DNA from: Sporothrix humicola
Lineage: Eukaryota > Ascomycota > Sordariomycetes > Ophiostomatales > Ophiostomataceae
NCBI GenBank assembly: GCA_021396245.1
Contig: WNYE01000011.1
Span: forward strand, 434,001 to 498,000
Length of the DNA stretch: 64,000 nucleotides
Reading direction: 5' to 3'
Positions within the stretch are counted from its first letter, which is position 1. The number at the start of each line of letters is the position of its first letter. The translations under genes were made by a program, and so were the position numbers. Under the pieces are notes generated by a model. The model saw only the letters and a program-made list of their open reading frames with translations. It did no database searches and was not told the origin of the DNA. Positions 11,211 through 22,665 of the stretch are shown here, in pieces.

Positions 11211-14200
11211 CTACCTCCGGTCGTTGTCGGCCAGACTCAGACCGCGCATGGCGTCACGCGCCCACTCGTCGTCCGATGTCGTCGATATAGGCCGCGCACC
11301 GCTGTTGCCCGCGCCCACGACACTGCCCTCATTGCTGTACATCGCTGTGCTGAGACGCCAGTCGTCATTCATCGAGGGACGGCCGTCCACGCCCGGCAAG
11401 AACATCTCGTGCTGTGGCTGTGACTGCTGCTGCTGCCCCTGCTGTGAAGGCAGTCCTTGGAGAGCAGACTGTTGTTGGGGTTGATGCGGCGGTGGCGGCT
11501 GCGACTGCACGCTCTTCCTGGGGATCGGCTTGCGGCCAATCGGCGGCGGCGGCCGGGGCTCGTCGTCCGAGTCCGAGCCGGCGTGTGCGTCGACGTTGCG
11601 CACGGCCAGCATGCCGACCTGCTGCTGCGTGGGCGTGAGCACGTCGTTTTCGTTGTAGTCGTGGTCGTTGTTGTGACCATGGTCGGCGTGGCCATCATAA
11701 CCATAACCTGGACCAGCACCGTCTCTGTGGTCGCCGTTGTCACCTGGCCCATAAGGATCGTCCGTGGCCGTCGAGGCACGCGTCAAAACAACATTGTCGT
11801 CGGCCGGCATCTCAATGGCGCCAAAGGTCGGCGGGGGGATGCTGCTGGCACCGCCGACACTGCTCGTGCGGTTACCATTGCCGCTGCCGCCGTTCTCGTA
11901 AAAGTCCTTGTCGTGCTGCTGCTCGAGCTCGCGCTGCTCCAGGATCTGGGGCGGGCCGACCGACGACTGGGCACCGCCGCTGCCGCCGGGGCCGCCGCTG
12001 CGCATACTACTGAGGCTGGCCCGGTTGGCATCGGTCGCGGCCCCACTAGAGCTTCCACCGCCGCCAGCGCCAAGCACATTGTCCTGGTCCAGCGCGGCCA
12101 TGTCGCGGATGGCAAACTGCGCCATCGTGCGCATCTTGCGCGACACCCAGCCGGCCAAAATCTTGCCGCGCTGCTTCTCGCCCAGCCGCGAGCGCGGGAA
12201 GTCGCCGCGGTTGACAAACGCGACAATGTCGACGATAATCTGGTGCTCATTGAGGATGGCGTTGACAATGACGGGCACGATCGAGGCCAGATAGGCCTTG
12301 CGCGCGACTTCCACCAGCACCACGACCAGCCCGCCTGCCTGGAACACGGCACAGCCGCCGGGCACAATGATACGGTGGCAGCGCTCGACCGAGTTCTCAA
12401 TGTCCATGGGGAAGTGGCTCAACCCGTTAATCTCGAAAGTCTCGCCAATGTTGCCCAGCACAAACAGCACCTGCATGTCGACTTGGGCGCCGCTCGGGCC
12501 GATAGGCCGGCTGACGCTGTGGAGGAAGCCGAGGTCGCCCGTGCGGACGTAGCGGATGCTGGGGTCGCCATCGACGGTGCGCCCATCAAATCTTTCCTTG
12601 TCAAAGGCGTCCTTGGAGCCGTAAAACGACTTGACGCACGCCTCCGAATCGACCCAGATCTCGCCAAACTCGCCGTCCAGGCACAGCAGACGGCTCTCGG
12701 GGTTGACAATGGCGATCTGCGTCGACACAGGCACCATGCCCGAGTCTTGCACCAGCAGTGCGCGGGAATTGGCGTCGGGGTCGACCGGCATAATAAGACC
12801 GCGGCGCAGCGCCTTGGTGTCGAGCCACAGCTCGATCGGCTCAATGCACATGTACGACCGCGAGGCCACCATGGGGTTCAGGGCGTGCGAGTACACCGTA
12901 TTGATCGCCGTACGGTCGAGTCCCGTCGCCGCAAAGTGCAGCCGCACCTTTTGGAACACGTCGACGCGCGGGCGGCTCTCGGCCGTAATCATCATGTTCT
13001 TGAGCTCGTGCAGTGTGAAGCCCTTGCCGGGCATGCTCGACATGGCGTGGTCCAGCATCTGCGGCGTGGCGTACGTGTCCTTGATCTTGTAGCGTGATAG
13101 TATGAGGAACAAGGACACAGGGTTCTGTGCAAACTCGACGGGCGACAGCAGGTAGGTGGGCGTGCCAATGTAGATGCCCATCAGGCACGTGTGCACGAAA
13201 CCCAGGCCCGTCGTGCTGCGCACACAGCCGAGCACCGGCCGCGAGCTCGTCATCTGGCACGTCTCCTTTTGCACCTTGCACATCCCCAGGATCGTGTCAT
13301 GGCTCAGCTGGACGGCCACGCGCCGCTGGTCGGGCGTCCAGTATGTCCAGATCAGCGCCGGGTAGTTGGGCTGCACCCACGCCGGGTTCATGGTGAGGCC
13401 CAGGTCGCGCAGGCCGCTGTTTTGCTTGGGCGGGCGCGATGTGTTGTACACACTGGGCGTGTTCAGTTTCAGCACCTGAGCCGACTGCTTGATATGCTGC
13501 GACACCGTCTTCATCTTCAACAAATGGTCGATCTCGGCGTTGACGAGCACCGCGCGCACCTTGAAGTCGGCCACCAGATGCAGGAACGCCGGCACGTCTT
13601 CTGAGAGTCGGTTCTGGTCCATCGGTGCCATGGGGATCACAATGATGCCCAGGTTGAGGCACGCGTGCACCGCAAAGACAAAGTCTTCCGAGTGCGTGTA
13701 CATGAGAACCGCGTGGTCGCCCGCCTTGAGCTTGACCTTGTTCTTGAGGTACATGGCCACGGCGGCGACGCGCGTGTCAAACTTCTTCCACGTGATGCCC
13801 TTGCCCTCTTTGCCGCGCCCGTCGATCGTGCAGTACGACAGCTCCTCGGCCTGCCGCGCCACGCGCCACTGGATCAGGTCCGTGATGCTGTTGAAGTTGT
13901 TGAGCGGCGTCGACGTCTTGTCGTCCATGACGACCTCGCGCCGGTCAATGCCCGAGTACTGGTTGTCGGCGCCCGCCAAAATGTGCCCGCGCGAGTCCGA
14001 CGCAATCCGCGACCAGATACCGCCCATAGGGTCGACGCCAAACGGCAGGTTCAGCACGGCATGCTCGACGCCAAACTTGACGTGCACGCAGGCCAGGTTG
14101 CCGCTGTCAAACTCGCGCCGGCACAGCATGTTGCCAATTTCGCGCCGCCCGTTCTTAAGGACACGCGGAAGGGCGTTGGGAGCGGTAATCATAACGCAGT

Positions 14201-17200
14201 AGACGCGCAGGTGGTGCATCTGCATGAGCACGTCCATGCAGCGCTGGGCGAGCGAGTCGAGCAGCGCCGTGTCGAGCTGGCGCGGCGGGCCACCGGTCGT
14301 GGCGGGCGCCGTCGACGCCGACGTCGTCTCGAGCAGCACGATAGGCAGGTGCTCGTCGTTGACAAAGACGTCAAACGCCGAGCAGTCAAAGATCTTGGGG
14401 ATCGTGCGCAGGATGGTAAAGACAATGTGCTGCACGAAAAAGTAGCGGTACTCGACGATGTCGTTCTCCGGCTCGACCCACTCGACCTTTTGGCGGATGC
14501 GGTCTTCATACAGACCCAAAACGAAAATCTTGCCCTCGATGATTGTGCCCAGGAGACCGGTCCGCAAAAACTCGGGCTCGACGGCCGTGGGCGTCGGGTC
14601 GCCCGGCTCGAATTTGTAGGGACGTGCGTGGAAGATCTGCTCGGTGTGTTTAGGTAGAGCCCAGAATCCTCCTGACAGAGACGGGGAATCGACCCAAATT
14701 TCACCGATAGTGTGCGGTGACGACAGCAGACACGTCTCGGGGTCCACAACGGCGACGGTAGCATCCGGGATCGGGTAACCGAAAGCACCGACGCGCACAG
14801 CACCAGCCTCGCCGTGCCGCTTGCGCGCCTCTTCGCCCATGGCGAGCACGACGACCTCGTTGGTCTTCAAGGCCTCGGCGTCAAGGAGCACTTCGCTCAA
14901 TTCGTTAGCGGCGCGCTGCTCCTTCTTGCTGGTTGTGCCGCCGCCCAGCAGTGACCCAAAGCCAATGCCCTGGCTGCCGCCCTCGGCCATGGGTGTAGCC
15001 ACGTCGGACTCGTCCTTCTTGCCATCCGAGTCGTCGTCGTCCGAGTCGTTGCCGTCGCCCAGGTCCAGCTTGAGCGGGCAGCCCATGCGCTCTTCGCCGC
15101 CGAGCCAGTCGCGGATGCTAATGACCATGCCGCCATGCTCGGGCAGACACAGCATGGGCGCCACGACTTCGCGGGCGTGCGAGTTGCGCAGCGGGCGCAG
15201 CCAGCGGTCGGCCAGGATCTCGTGGAACTCGGGGTCGACCGTCAACGTGTCGATCAGGCACAGCTTGACCGAGTGGAAGTTGGGCTCCATTCCCTTTTTG
15301 AAGTTCCGCGTCGTCATCGGGTCCTGCTGGTAGTTGTAGACGGCCCGCTTCAGGCCGGGGTAGTCGGCGGCCATGAGCGTGGCCTTGTACTTGGAGATAA
15401 GGTGGGCGTAGAGGCCGGCCACCTCGGTCGTCTTGTGCTCGAGCCAGACGACCGTATGGCCGCCGTAGACGGCAAAGAGCACAGCCAGGATCATGCCGAT
15501 GCCGTGGCGCGGGTCGAGGTATGACAACAAAATCTCGCTCTTGGCGTCGCCTCCAATAAGACGGCCATTTTTGTCACGCAGCGACGAGCCCGTAAATGAG
15601 TCGCCGGGACGGTTGCCTGGGACGGTGGTCACCACGGCGCTGAGGCACGCCAGCTGGTGCATTATGGTGCGATGGCTTAGCACAACGCCGCGCAAGTCGC
15701 CTGTGGGAGCGCGCGAGAATTCAATGTAGGCGAGATCGGGCACCGACAGGGGCGGCACGTCGTCCTTCTTCTTGGGGTGGTAGCTGCCAAACTCGTTGGT
15801 CTTCCACCACTCGACGCCTTTGGGCCACGTCAGCTTGTGCGTGGTGATATCGCGCTGGAAGGTCTTGAGGTTGTTTTCCGTCGTCAAGGCCAGATGCGCC
15901 TGCGTCGATGTCAGGATGAGGTTGAGCTTCTGGTAGTCGTTGAAGTCGTTGATCGGCACGGCCACAACGCCCGCAATGAAGCAGCCGAGCAGGGCGATAG
16001 CAAACTCGATAATCTCCGAGTCCCGGTAGACGAGTGCGACACGATCACCGCGGTACAAAGAGCTCTTATCCCGGATGACCTGAGCCACCTTTTCGGCGCG
16101 CGCCGCCAGCTTCTCCCAGGTGATGGACGCGATTTCCTTACCGCGGCTATCGAGGACCCAGTAGGCTGGACTCTTGGAAGTGGTGCGGCCACGGTGGCGC
16201 AGGACGGCGGCAATGTTGTCAAACTTAGACATGGGCGTATTTCCGTCATGGGGGTCATAGATAGCAAAGGGGACGTCGCGTGGCTCAAGCGGCATCTGGT
16301 ACTGCAGAGCGTCGGGCGGAGGCAGGTCATTCGCCGTCAGCATCGGTGGCGCTGTCGCAGCCGTGGGAGAAAAGGCATCGCCGATACTATAGCGCTGCCC
16401 GTGGCCCATGGTTGTCGGCGAGAACGGATCGCCGCCGCCGCTCGAGTACCGCTGCGCTCCGCCGTAGTCGCCAGACATCGGTCCCTGGTCGTATGACTGG
16501 TCGCCGGCAAAGTCGTTGAAGTAGGCCTGCTGCGTGTCGAGCATCATGGTGCCCGAGCGGCTGTCGTAAGGGTTTTGCATCGACTGCATGGTCTTGGTGC
16601 CTTCGTTTGGTCCGTATCCGCCGCCGCCGCCGTAATGCTGCTGCTGGTTGTCCGGGTTGAAGGCGTAGTCGGTCGAAACCATAGTCGCCGAGCGTGACGG
16701 GTCGGTCGCTGTGCGCGCGGGGTCGCTGCCCGTGCCGCCAACGACGGACAGCCGGTTGTCCTGGACGCTCTGCTGGGTCGGGAGGGAGAGGAAGAGCGAG
16801 TCATGGTGGTTGAGGTTGGCGCGCTGCTCGGCAATTGGGCCGCCGGGCGCAAGCAGGTTTGTCGGGTAGGACGGGGAGTGGATGCGGGCGTCGGTCGGGG
16901 AAGAAAGAGCGGGGGAGTATGGCGAAGTGCCGACGGGCGACAGGCCAGCCGTCGCCGAGTTGGCGTTCAGCGCCGCAAAGGACGCATCGCGGTGGTCTTG
17001 TTGCTGGCCCTCGGTTGTTGGCGACTGCGCCGAGCCGGGGCCGCCGGAGGTCTGGAGGGCCTGGAAGCCCTGGGGAAGGCCGAACTGGGAGAAGAGCTGT
17101 GTCCTGCGCTTCTGGTATCTGTGGGAGGGGGGTTAGTACGCCGTGTTTCGTCGTCTCGCGATCGTGGCCGTGATCCTCGGCAGTTGGAAACGTACCCTTT

Positions 17201-17429
17201 TTGTGTGATGTCACCTTCCTGCGAGTGGGGAAAAACGAACAACGGTTAGCAATCGCTCACACCACATGCATCATGAAGCATCCAGACGTCCACGCGACAG
17301 GCCACGACACTCTCGGTAGCTCTGTGCCGGCCTTAGATACTTCTCCGGGGATTCCTGTTCGGCACATACCTCCAACTCCTTGTCCAGCTCGTCGAGCCGT
17401 TCCTGCAGCTCGGGCGAGAGCTCAGCCAT
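11211..17429 (-). CDS. CPS1: CPS1/DIP2-like tandem adenylate-forming protein
   Basis: The spliced model has three exons: 17370-17429, 17196-17218 (23 nt) and 11211-17118, giving 1996 residues. The N-terminus (MAELSPELQERLDELDKELE, then EGDITQKGYQKRRTQL) is a clear DMAP1-binding domain, and it appears only when the two short introns are removed. A disordered Gly/Gln/Pro linker follows. Two AMP-binding domains lie at about residues 330-1000 and 1080-1650. The C-terminal 300 residues are low-complexity (Gly/Ser, His/Asn, Gln/Pro). The phosphate-loop (A3) segments are degenerate in both copies (SRAPTGDLRGV and WTPDQRRVAVQ), as I recall for animal DIP2. There is no condensation or carrier domain, so it is not a peptide synthetase. 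In Cochliobolus the orthologue CPS1 is known as a general virulence factor. Substrate is unknown. Confidence 0.92.
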
Positions 17430-20238
17430 GTCTGCTGTCGGCGGGGTTCAAGAGACGATGAGGCGTCTCTCGGATGGTGAGGAAAGGTTCTGTCGGGTAG
17501 TGAGAGGGCGAGGGACAGCCGCAACCCCGAAAAACGCCGTCGCAAATCGAGGCAGTCGAAAGTGTCACGCGCCGTCGGCCGGTCTTCGTTGGGCGCAGAC
17601 TCGAGAGAGCGACAGCGTGGTTCGAGCTTAACAGCAACAAAAGGTTGCTGCTTGCACGCGCGCCGAAAACAATACCAAATGTTGCGAAAAACTATGCGGT
17701 CGGCAAGAAATGCGGCGAGGTAAGATGCGGTCGAAAAGAATGTCAGACGAGAAGAGGAGGGGGTATGAAGCTAAAGCCGTGAACTGGCCGCCAGTTCGGA
17801 GTACTGTGTAGTATGGCCCACGTAGCGATGGAGAAGCAAAAGCGAAAGACTGGAGACGAAAAATAAAAACGAAGGGACCCCGGCTTTGTGTGCGGCACTC
17901 TCGTGACGTAACACGGCGTCGGGAGGAGATTGTGGTGGTATGTCGCGTTTCTTCTTTTCTTTTTTTGTTCTTTTTTCTCCTTTTTTCTTTTGTGTGTCCC
18001 TTCTTTCCTTGCGTTGTTGTCAAACCAGCGAAACGTGGAAAAAGGTGGGAAGGTGCAAATGCGGCAACCAGGCGATGATGGAAGGACCAGGTTGGGATGG
18101 ATCGGCCCAGTGGGATTGACCGTTGTCGCACGGTCTTGGCTGGGCGTGTTTGGGGCGTTGTGGCGCTGTAATAAATTTCACGGTTGGTGTGTCTGCTACG
18201 AAAGCGTGCAAATTGGGGACAAATTGGGGGCTTAATTTAGAATTGACTTCGGGGCTGTGGCTATTTTCCACAGTTTGATTATGGTCCCCGCACAGTACGC
18301 TGGATGCCCGTGCGGCAGGAGGAAACCTTGTTTGCTCGTAATCGGCCACAAGGTGCAGCATTGGTCTGAGTTTTTCCCTGCCTTGATGCTTGGTGGTGGG
18401 GTAAATACGGGGTGGGTGCTGCTATTACTGGATTACTGGTGCCGCTGGCTCTTGCCTTTCACGGCCGGTCGCTCTTTACCCACAAGAGCCACACAAACAC
18501 CCGGAGAGTTGATGAAGCAGGAGCAAAAGGTTAATTGTGTCGCGCGGATAGCCGCTCGTTCCTTCCGTCAAGTTGTGTTCTTTGGTACGGATACGGAGAG
18601 CTTATGATCAACTCTGCTCGCGATTGTGCAAGTCGTGCTTTCCTCTTGCGTTGTAAGGTTGGGTGTGCTGTTTCCTGGTAAAGGGTTGCAGATGCCCTTT
18701 GCGGCTTCCCTTTCCGGCGAGCTTTGAGCGGCGATACATCCTTTCACCATATTGTTCTTGCCCGTTTAATTGTTCTTTTATCTCTCCTTGTCTCCTTTTC
18801 CTTCCCCAAGACCTACTTTGCATTTTGCCTCTCCTCAAGTAGATTGTCTTCATTTCAATGCTGTCTCTTGTGTTTCGACCGCTTTCAGCCTCCCGAAACA
18901 TGCGACAAGTGCACTCGCGAGCCCGCGCAGGACTGGTCGCCCTGTCGCACATGCTCGAATCCCTTCCCGTTCCGATGTTGCAGGGCGATTAATTAATGCA
19001 ACATGCGGCACAGGCACGAACACCGCCGAAAAGGAAACAGAAGAGAACAGAACGATACGCTTTATTGAGACGTCACGACATATCATTCTCCGTACCTCCG
19101 ACTTGAGATCTCACTTGGCTCAACGAACCAACCTGACATCTTTCAAAGTCTTGCCCCTGGAAAGCCGTTGTGTTCCTGACTTGCCCCTCCCGCGCTTACT
19201 GTGCCTGGCCTAGGCGCTCGTGTTATGCGATCAGAAGGTCTTACACGGGCCGTTTAAGTCGCTAAGATCCAGGGAACAGCGGGGTTCCACAGACGACAAA
19301 GAAGAAATAGAAAAGAATAAGAGACAACAGGTGAGGAATCCAAAGAGGACCGGAAGATGTGGCTTGCCAAGCATCTCGACCGATTCTATGGCCTCCCGTC
19401 TTGTTCGACGGCACTCTCTCACGACAGACGACTCGCGTTACCCAAAGTACGCCGGCTGCATGTCTACTGCAGGGGCACAATAAAGAGATGGCGGCGGTAC
19501 GACAACACAAGACTCAAGTCATATCTTGACATCAATCGAGTACAACATCTCGTGAGGCCAAACATCTGTCAAGGACAGTATCACAATGGCAGTTTCCAAC
19601 CTTTGTATGTTCTTTATCATTTTCTGTTCTTTTCTTTCATTTCTTTCATCCCATTGTGGTTTATTATTTGTCCCTTTCTCTCTCCCTTGTTTGTGTTCCT
19701 TTCAGTGTCGTTTCACCAAATTCATTGTTGTCCACCATCGATGCACTTTGTTTGGACAAGGAAACTTACAACGGGTTAAAGCCACTCAAAGGGCCACAGC
19801 ACAGCCTTCTCAACAATACAACTCCTTCCTCCCTTTGTTTACTTGTCAAAGTTCTTCCCCCTGACCTTCTTCCGTACAATGGCCTCACGAACAGCTTTGT
19901 CTTATCGTGAACTGGCTCCCTTCAAAGGAACAGCATCTTTGTCGGCGATCATTTTTTTCAGGATATAAGAGTCCTTCTACCCCCATGAATATCCGTTTTG
20001 ATTTTTGTCTTTATTTTAATTTTTGTTTCATTAATTACACAACGCATCACAAACCCCAACATCACTCTTTCTCGAGATACCGCAAGTAGTTCAGCAGTGC
20101 TGCTACATACATTCCTTTGCATCATATGCTTTGACAGCAACCGCCAACAGCCTTTCAGTACACTCCTTATCCGTTTTACCCTCGTTCCTTATTATTTCCC
20201 TTTGCTTTCATTCCCTTCATTTCTTTCACTCCCACGAG
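17430..20238. other. Divergent promoter region, 2.8 kb
   Basis: This separates the CPS1-like gene (minus) from the 808-residue protein (plus). It contains CT-rich tracts at about 17930-18010 and 19610-19700 and a T-rich stretch at about 20000-20040. A TATA-like GATATAAGAG lies near 19962. Open frames up to about 165 codons occur on both strands but have arbitrary composition. I see no gene or RNA. Confidence 0.5.
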
Positions 20239-22665
20239 ATGGCCTACACGAACCAAGACGAAGTCGACCTCTTCGGCGACTTTGATGAGTCCCAGTTTGA
20301 AGGCACCGAGAGTGTCTATCCCCCTCCACCCACGGATGCGTCCATGGGCGTTTCTGTGGCTGCACAGATTCCCATGCCAATGCCGGCTGTCCCATTTACG
20401 CTACCGTGTGCGGTAAGTACGGGGGGCCAGGCAAGAGGCTCCTCGGCGGTCTCTGTGCCCGACTTCACTCGTGAACAGAAGCGTGAGCTGTGGAACATTA
20501 TCAAGGCTACTCGCCGTCCGGGTTCGAAAACCACCGATCCGCAGAAGCTTCTCCAGAGATTTTTGGACAACAAGTCTGCTTCCACAACTCGCCAAACTAC
20601 CTTCCCTGCATCTGCTCCCTCTGTCCCCAACGTCCCCATCTCGACACAGCTCCAGCCCAAAGCCAACCCGCCTCCACCAGGAGCCAAGATCAACCATGCT
20701 CGCAACAAGAACACTGATAACCGCATTAATCAGTATGACTGGTACGACGAGTTTCCTGTGCGGCCCAATTGGACGGCCACGAATGGCCATGGCACCGTCC
20801 AAGTTAGATACAACAAGCAAGGTGAGCTGAAACCCGTTATCCAGTTCGACCGCCGTAGTCTAGAGGCCTACATCCGCGGCTGTGCAAACAATGGCATCCC
20901 GCTCCGGCTGTGGGTCCAGAACTCGGCGACCATGCACACTGATCGCTTCCCGAGTCAGGCGTCGGCCATGTGTCGGGCCGCCAACTGCCCCGATACCAAC
21001 CACACGATTGCCCGTGGCAATTTCCAGGTTTGTTTTGACGAGCACCCAACAGAGACGTCCAATGGCCGTTTTGATCCCTTTTTCGTTGCCGGCTACATGC
21101 ACCTTTTCTGTCTGGAAGAGATGATCCCCATGGCCGAGCTGATGACATTTGCGGATGTCCAGGCGGATACTCGCGAGTTCCCGCTTGAGCAGCGCAACCC
21201 CATGAGCCTGAACCGTGACGGTGCGGGCCGTACGCTTCTGGGTGTCTACAATGAGTGGAAGAACATGCATTACGACAGCTATGTTATGAACAATCTGCCC
21301 ATTCCCCAGGACCGCCGCCGCAGCGATGACAGACTCTACAAATTCTTAACGGTCAAGAAGATGGAAGCGCAGCCAAGCACGCGCCAAAAGATGCGCGATC
21401 AGCGCAACGGTTTTGACATTTCCAAGCACTGCGGCAACCTCCGCAAACTCATGTCCTACAAGGCCGAGGCCAAGAAGAAGCGCAAGCAGGCTCGCAACGA
21501 CAGCAGCGAGGACGGTTCCAACCTTGGTGACAGCGATAACGAGATCAACCTCGCACCAAGGGCCCCGGCTCCCAAGCGCCGGCGTAATAATGCTGGCAAT
21601 GCTACTACTACTACTACTTATGCTGTTTATACGGCGATGCAATCACCTCTCCGCCGGTCGCGTCGTCTGTCCGCTGCCCAGGGTGTCCAGCATATTGAGA
21701 TGCCTGCCGCAGCTCCTGCCCCAGTCCAGGCTTCCATCCTGGCTCCCGACTTCCTCCTTGATCCATCCCAAATCTATTTCTCCCCATACGATGCCTCCAA
21801 TTTGACCACGCACGCCCCCGCCCCCGTCCCATCTCCACCACGCACTGCTCGAGCCGCCACGCTGGGCCTCAATGTTCGCACCGACATTGTGCCCGCGCAG
21901 GCACTGCCCCAGGTCGATAATGGCGCCAACGCCACCTACCCTACTGGCCGCGACTTCAATTTTGACTATTCGGCCCTCAACCTTGACCTCTCCTCGGACA
22001 ACTTTTGGGACACCTACAACCAGGTCAGCTACCAGGACAGCCAGGTCCAGCCCCTGACCGGCCTGCCTCCGCTGCACGCCTACGGTGCCAGCCCCTCGTC
22101 GCCCTACAAGCTGCGCGACACCCAGGCCCGCCGCGAGAGCGCCGTCCGTCTCCTGTCGGCGCGCTCGTCGCAAATCAACTCTGCCACCCACAATGTCGCT
22201 CACAGTGCCGGTGCCGCCCACACCCCCGGCAACAACTTTATCGACCCGCAGCTGTTGAGCCTGGTTGGTGGCGCCGCCGCCCCCACGAACGCTGCCTCTA
22301 CGCACAGCCTCAAGCACCCGAGCTGGCTGCACTCGTCGACCTCTGTGGCTCCGGAGCTTAAGAGACCCGCCGCCTCTATTGAGGAGATCCTTTCCCCCCG
22401 CCGCCCGGTCACCCGCAGCATGACCCGTCGTCCGTCTGGCAGCATGCCCGTTGACCAGGTAAAGCCCAAGACGCCTGTCGTTGAGGCCGTCCCGCAAGGC
22501 ACTACTGCTACCGCTCCCGTCGTCGATCTCACCGCTGATGACGCCGCGATGGACGATTGGTTTGCCAATATTGACTATGATGATGTACTCAACTTTATCC
22601 AGTCTCAGAACAATGGCCAGCAGGAGACCCAAGGGGTCAACGCCGACAATTATTTTGACAACTAA
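20239..22665 (+). CDS. Large disordered, probably nuclear protein
   Basis: An 808-residue protein. I chose the ATG at 20239 because upstream in-frame sequence is CT-rich leader translated from a non-ATG codon. Residues 1-20 are acidic (EVDLFGDFDESQFEG). About residues 150-400 form the only ordered part. It includes CRAANCPDTNHTI near 244-256, a further Cys near 265 and MHLFCLEE near 287-294, which together could bind a metal. Basic clusters KKKRKQARND (about 412) and KRRRNN (about 447) look like nuclear localisation signals. The remainder is Pro/Ala/Ser-rich with a conserved-looking acidic C-terminal end (VDLTADDAAMDDWFANIDYDDVL). An acidic head and tail with a basic centre fit a transcription-associated role, but that is inference. 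I do not recognise the family. Confidence 0.8.
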   Translation: MAYTNQDEVDLFGDFDESQFEGTESVYPPPPTDASMGVSVAAQIPMPMPAVPFTLPCAVSTGGQARGSSAVSVPDFTREQKRELWNIIKATRRPGSKTTDPQKLLQRFLDNKSASTTRQTTFPASAPSVPNVPISTQLQPKANPPPPGAKINHARNKNTDNRINQYDWYDEFPVRPNWTATNGHGTVQVRYNKQGELKPVIQFDRRSLEAYIRGCANNGIPLRLWVQNSATMHTDRFPSQASAMCRAANCPDTNHTIARGNFQVCFDEHPTETSNGRFDPFFVAGYMHLFCLEEMIPMAELMTFADVQADTREFPLEQRNPMSLNRDGAGRTLLGVYNEWKNMHYDSYVMNNLPIPQDRRRSDDRLYKFLTVKKMEAQPSTRQKMRDQRNGFDISKHCGNLRKLMSYKAEAKKKRKQARNDSSEDGSNLGDSDNEINLAPRAPAPKRRRNNAGNATTTTTYAVYTAMQSPLRRSRRLSAAQGVQHIEMPAAAPAPVQASILAPDFLLDPSQIYFSPYDASNLTTHAPAPVPSPPRTARAATLGLNVRTDIVPAQALPQVDNGANATYPTGRDFNFDYSALNLDLSSDNFWDTYNQVSYQDSQVQPLTGLPPLHAYGASPSSPYKLRDTQARRESAVRLLSARSSQINSATHNVAHSAGAAHTPGNNFIDPQLLSLVGGAAAPTNAASTHSLKHPSWLHSSTSVAPELKRPAASIEEILSPRRPVTRSMTRRPSGSMPVDQVKPKTPVVEAVPQGTTATAPVVDLTADDAAMDDWFANIDYDDVLNFIQSQNNGQQETQGVNADNYFDN

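Noticed and set aside
11457..13097. 546-codon plus-strand open frame
   Set aside because: Antisense to the CPS1-like gene; it is produced by GC-rich third positions and has arbitrary Arg/His/Val-rich composition. The frame at 13665-14657 is rejected for the same reason.
16682..16684. ATG at 16682 as start of the CPS1-like protein
   Set aside because: The frame stays open upstream to a splice acceptor, and two short upstream exons supply the conserved DMAP1-binding N-terminus.
11211..17429. Non-ribosomal peptide synthetase
   Set aside because: Two AMP-binding domains are present but no condensation or carrier domain; the DMAP1-binding N-terminus identifies the CPS1/DIP2 family.
21643..22632. 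329-codon minus-strand open frame
   Set aside because: Antisense shadow of the 808-residue protein gene.
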